A DNA stretch of 16,634 nt from an uncultured Ignavibacteriales bacterium (GTDB taxonomy: Bacteria > Bacteroidota > Ignavibacteria > Ignavibacteriales > Ignavibacteriaceae): contig CAIWTC010000405.1 in assembly GCA_903915485.1 (NCBI GenBank), positions 1-16,634 on the forward strand, written 5' to 3'. Each line of letters begins with the position of its first letter. Position 1 is the first letter of the stretch. The translations under genes and the position numbers were made by a program. The notes beneath the pieces are model-generated. The model had not been told where the DNA came from. It did no database searches and saw only the letters and a list, made by a program, of their open reading frames with translations. This document shows positions 14,433 through 16,634 of this stretch, piece after piece.

Positions 14433-16634
14433 ATGATTAACCAATCAAGAATATTACTTGTTTCGTTGATATTATCTATAATATTTATCACGAACTTAGC
14501 ATTTGCGCAAAGCGTATCTAATAAGGCATTATCGAATACAGAGTATTCACAATTACTATTGGATAAATATCAGCAAATGAAACACGCTGACAAAAGTCTC
14601 AACAAAGTAAAGACAGACAGGTCAAAGAACAATATGACCATGCTCTTGTTGGAAGCCAAAAAGAATTGGGACCGCTTGACGGATGCTGCAAAGGCAGTTT
14701 TTAATGCGCAGGCAGCTCGCCCAAGTTTGACAAAAACTTACGAAGAAACCACAAAGAACTACTTTAGATTTTATTATAACGATTCAGGTACAGATGCAGT
14801 TGTAGCAACAGATGCCAATACAAACGGCGTTCCTGACTATGTAGAAACAATGGCCGCTGCCTTTACAAAAACACTTGATACTTATGATGCTTCCGGTTAT
14901 TCAAGGCCTCCTATTGATGCATCCGATAACGGCAGATACTGCGTATACCTCTCTAACACCGAAGCAGGTGATTATGTTTACGGTTACAGTGCGGGCGAAT
15001 ATACTATAGGGGACAATCCTTTAACTACATTAGTAGAAAAAGCAAGCACAACGAGTTACATGGTTATGAGAAATGACTATACCGGATTCGGCGATACTAA
15101 AATTGCATTGGAAGTTACCTGTGCGCATGAATTTTTCCATGCAGTTCAGTTTGGATATGGATATGCAAATATGACCGGATTCTTGATGGAAATGTGCTCA
15201 ACATGGGCAGAGGATATTGTTTTCCCAACAGATGATGATAACTTTCAATACTTACCATTAATTTTCGACAGCCCTGACTGGTCAGTAGATTATATCGATG
15301 ACGAAGCAATTGATGCAAATTTCGGCGGTCATTGGTATTCAGCATGGATTTTCATGCGCTACATGTCAGACCATTATGGAGTTGATGTCCCTAAATTGGT
15401 TTTTGAAAATTCAATTAACAATTTTGAATCAAAAGCAATTGATAATGTCCTTGTTACAAAAGGAACAACTTTAGTAAATGTAATCAAAGATTACAATGTT
15501 GCTCTCGGATTACTTACTTCATCTTCAACCGCACCTATGAGCAATTATAGTTTTGCAAGAGGCGATGATTACAGAACGCTTACAAAAACCGGCGCGGGTC
15601 CTTTTGTTGTAGCTTATGAAAAAACTTTAACATTTAACGGAACTGCAGTCAGTTATGCAAGCACAAGCGGAAACAGCCGACTTATGCGCGCAAGTGCTGA
15701 TTTCATCAAGATTGTTCCTTCAGCGAATTTTAATATTACTCTTACGCCTACTGTTGCAAGTTCAAACTTTGCTGCCAGGTTATTAAAATTAAATTCGTAC
15801 ACTAATCCTACAACTCTTGCGGTTGCTGATGCTGTTCCTTCAGGTGCAAATTATGTAATCAGCGTAACCGATCAGGCTAGTTATGGACAATATGTATTAG
15901 TTGTATATAACACAAAATATTCAACCGGTGCAAGCGGTCGTGATGCTTCTTCAATGCAGTACTCGATTAATATAGCAGGCGGTGTTGCCTCAGCGCTGAA
16001 TTTAAGTTCACCTGTCGGAGGAGAAAGTTTTGTTCCTGCTTCAGTTCAGAATATTACCTGGAGTACTGCCACAGTAACAAGCTTAAATATCGAACTTTCA
16101 ACCGATAACGGTGCGACTTGGAGTATGGTAAGCGCGGGAGTTCCTGCATCACCGGCAACTTATGCCTGGACTGTACCAAGTACTGTTTCTAATCAATGCC
16201 TGATTAAGATTACCGATGTTGCCAATGCGGTCAATACATCCGTGAGCGGATCATTCAAAATTGCTGTTCCTTCATTGTTTGCATGGGAACAAGTCGGTGC
16301 GGCCGGAATAACCGGTGACATTCATGGTGTTGATTATGCATCAAACGATGTCGTATGGATTTCTGCAGATAACGGCGATGTAGCCAGATCAGTAGATGGC
16401 GGAAAAACTTTTACTTCTGCCGGCAATGCAGGTGACGGTGCATATTCAATTACTGCGATTAATGATTTAACAGCAGTAGTTGCAACAGGCCCTTCAGCAA
16501 CAGACGGAACTATAATGCGCACTACAGACGGCGGCGCAACATGGACACAAGTTTATACATCCACAGGCGCATGGTTTGATGTTATCTCGAAAACAGATGC
16601 AAATAATTTATGGGCACTTAGTGATCCTGTCAGC
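14433..16634 (+). CDS. Secreted MXAN_6640-like metalloprotease paralogue, C-terminus beyond the window
   Basis: The frame stays open to the last base, giving 734 residues so far. ATG 14433 is preferred because AAAGG ends six bases upstream; ATG 14427 abuts it. A signal peptide (1-25) ends AFA|Q. The catalytic half matches the upstream gene closely: Ca-binding-like 'DANTNGVPDYVE' from residue 127, H232-E-F-F-H236, and E253 in 'EMCSTWAED' as likely third zinc ligand. One Kre9/KNH-like domain follows (about 522-610), then an Asp-box beta-propeller region (from about 615) with SVDGGKTF (653-660) and TTDGGATW (697-704), as in BNR/sortilin or Ycf48-like propellers. A T9SS sorting domain would be expected past the edge, but this is not visible. 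It probably arose by tandem duplication with later exchange of the C-terminal modules. Confidence 0.88.
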   Translation, partial: MINQSRILLVSLILSIIFITNLAFAQSVSNKALSNTEYSQLLLDKYQQMKHADKSLNKVKTDRSKNNMTMLLLEAKKNWDRLTDAAKAVFNAQAARPSLTKTYEETTKNYFRFYYNDSGTDAVVATDANTNGVPDYVETMAAAFTKTLDTYDASGYSRPPIDASDNGRYCVYLSNTEAGDYVYGYSAGEYTIGDNPLTTLVEKASTTSYMVMRNDYTGFGDTKIALEVTCAHEFFHAVQFGYGYANMTGFLMEMCSTWAEDIVFPTDDDNFQYLPLIFDSPDWSVDYIDDEAIDANFGGHWYSAWIFMRYMSDHYGVDVPKLVFENSINNFESKAIDNVLVTKGTTLVNVIKDYNVALGLLTSSSTAPMSNYSFARGDDYRTLTKTGAGPFVVAYEKTLTFNGTAVSYASTSGNSRLMRASADFIKIVPSANFNITLTPTVASSNFAARLLKLNSYTNPTTLAVADAVPSGANYVISVTDQASYGQYVLVVYNTKYSTGASGRDASSMQYSINIAGGVASALNLSSPVGGESFVPASVQNITWSTATVTSLNIELSTDNGATWSMVSAGVPASPATYAWTVPSTVSNQCLIKITDVANAVNTSVSGSFKIAVPSLFAWEQVGAAGITGDIHGVDYASNDVVWISADNGDVARSVDGGKTFTSAGNAGDGAYSITAINDLTAVVATGPSATDGTIMRTTDGGATWTQVYTSTGAWFDVISKTDANNLWALSDPVS

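Overview
The window most likely comes from a member of the Ignavibacteria/Kapabacteria/Chlorobi side of the Bacteroidota (FCB) group. This is inferred from the low-GC sequence, mostly poor or absent Shine-Dalgarno sites, a C-terminal sorting domain of the 'LKQNYPNPFNPSTRI' type that marks type IX secretion (T9SS) cargo in this group, LytTR-type signalling, and secreted proteins whose predicted signal-peptide cleavage leaves an N-terminal Gln. No rRNA or tRNA gene, CRISPR array or transposase gene was seen.

Layout. (a) Positions 1-300 hold the end of an unrecognised plus-strand gene and a short repeat-bearing gap. (b) Positions 298-1982 hold a short-chain dehydrogenase/reductase (+) and an AlbA_2/Schlafen-like winged-helix protein (-). 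(c) Positions 1983-2461 are non-coding and hold a cluster of four short hairpins bounded by a 9-bp inverted repeat, which looks like a REP/MITE-type element. (d) Positions 2462-4327 are dnaG (DNA primase, -). It is divergent from a signalling gene run across a 146-bp gap that carries a perfect 18-bp palindrome. (e) Positions 4474-8431 hold a likely plus-strand operon: a LytTR response regulator, a possible 77-residue protein, a double-receiver PP2C/SpoIIE-type phosphatase, and a membrane family 2 glycosyltransferase. (f) Positions 8511-10298 hold a convergent seven-helix membrane histidine kinase with a PAS domain and no receiver of its own. (g) From 10697 to the end lie two tandem paralogous secreted metalloproteases (HEFFH motif, MXAN_6640-like). 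The first is complete with a T9SS sorting domain. The second runs off the window edge. They are separated by a nested inverted-repeat element and a strong intrinsic terminator.

How the genes may work together. The receivers at 4474 and 5449 need a kinase, and the orphan kinase at 8511 is the nearest candidate (inference). The phosphatase is of the RsbU/SpoIIE kind that acts in partner switching. Its 4-bp spacing from the glycosyltransferase suggests control of an envelope or exported polysaccharide (inference). The protease paralogues share their catalytic half but carry different C-terminal modules: three Kre9/KNH-like repeats plus a beta-sandwich-like module and sorting domain in the first, and one Kre9-like repeat plus an Asp-box propeller in the second. 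Their upstream regions share a GTCCCATTTnGGG motif that may co-regulate them. The most notable items are this module-swapped protease pair with its shared upstream motif, the palindromic elements, and the kinase-less signalling run.
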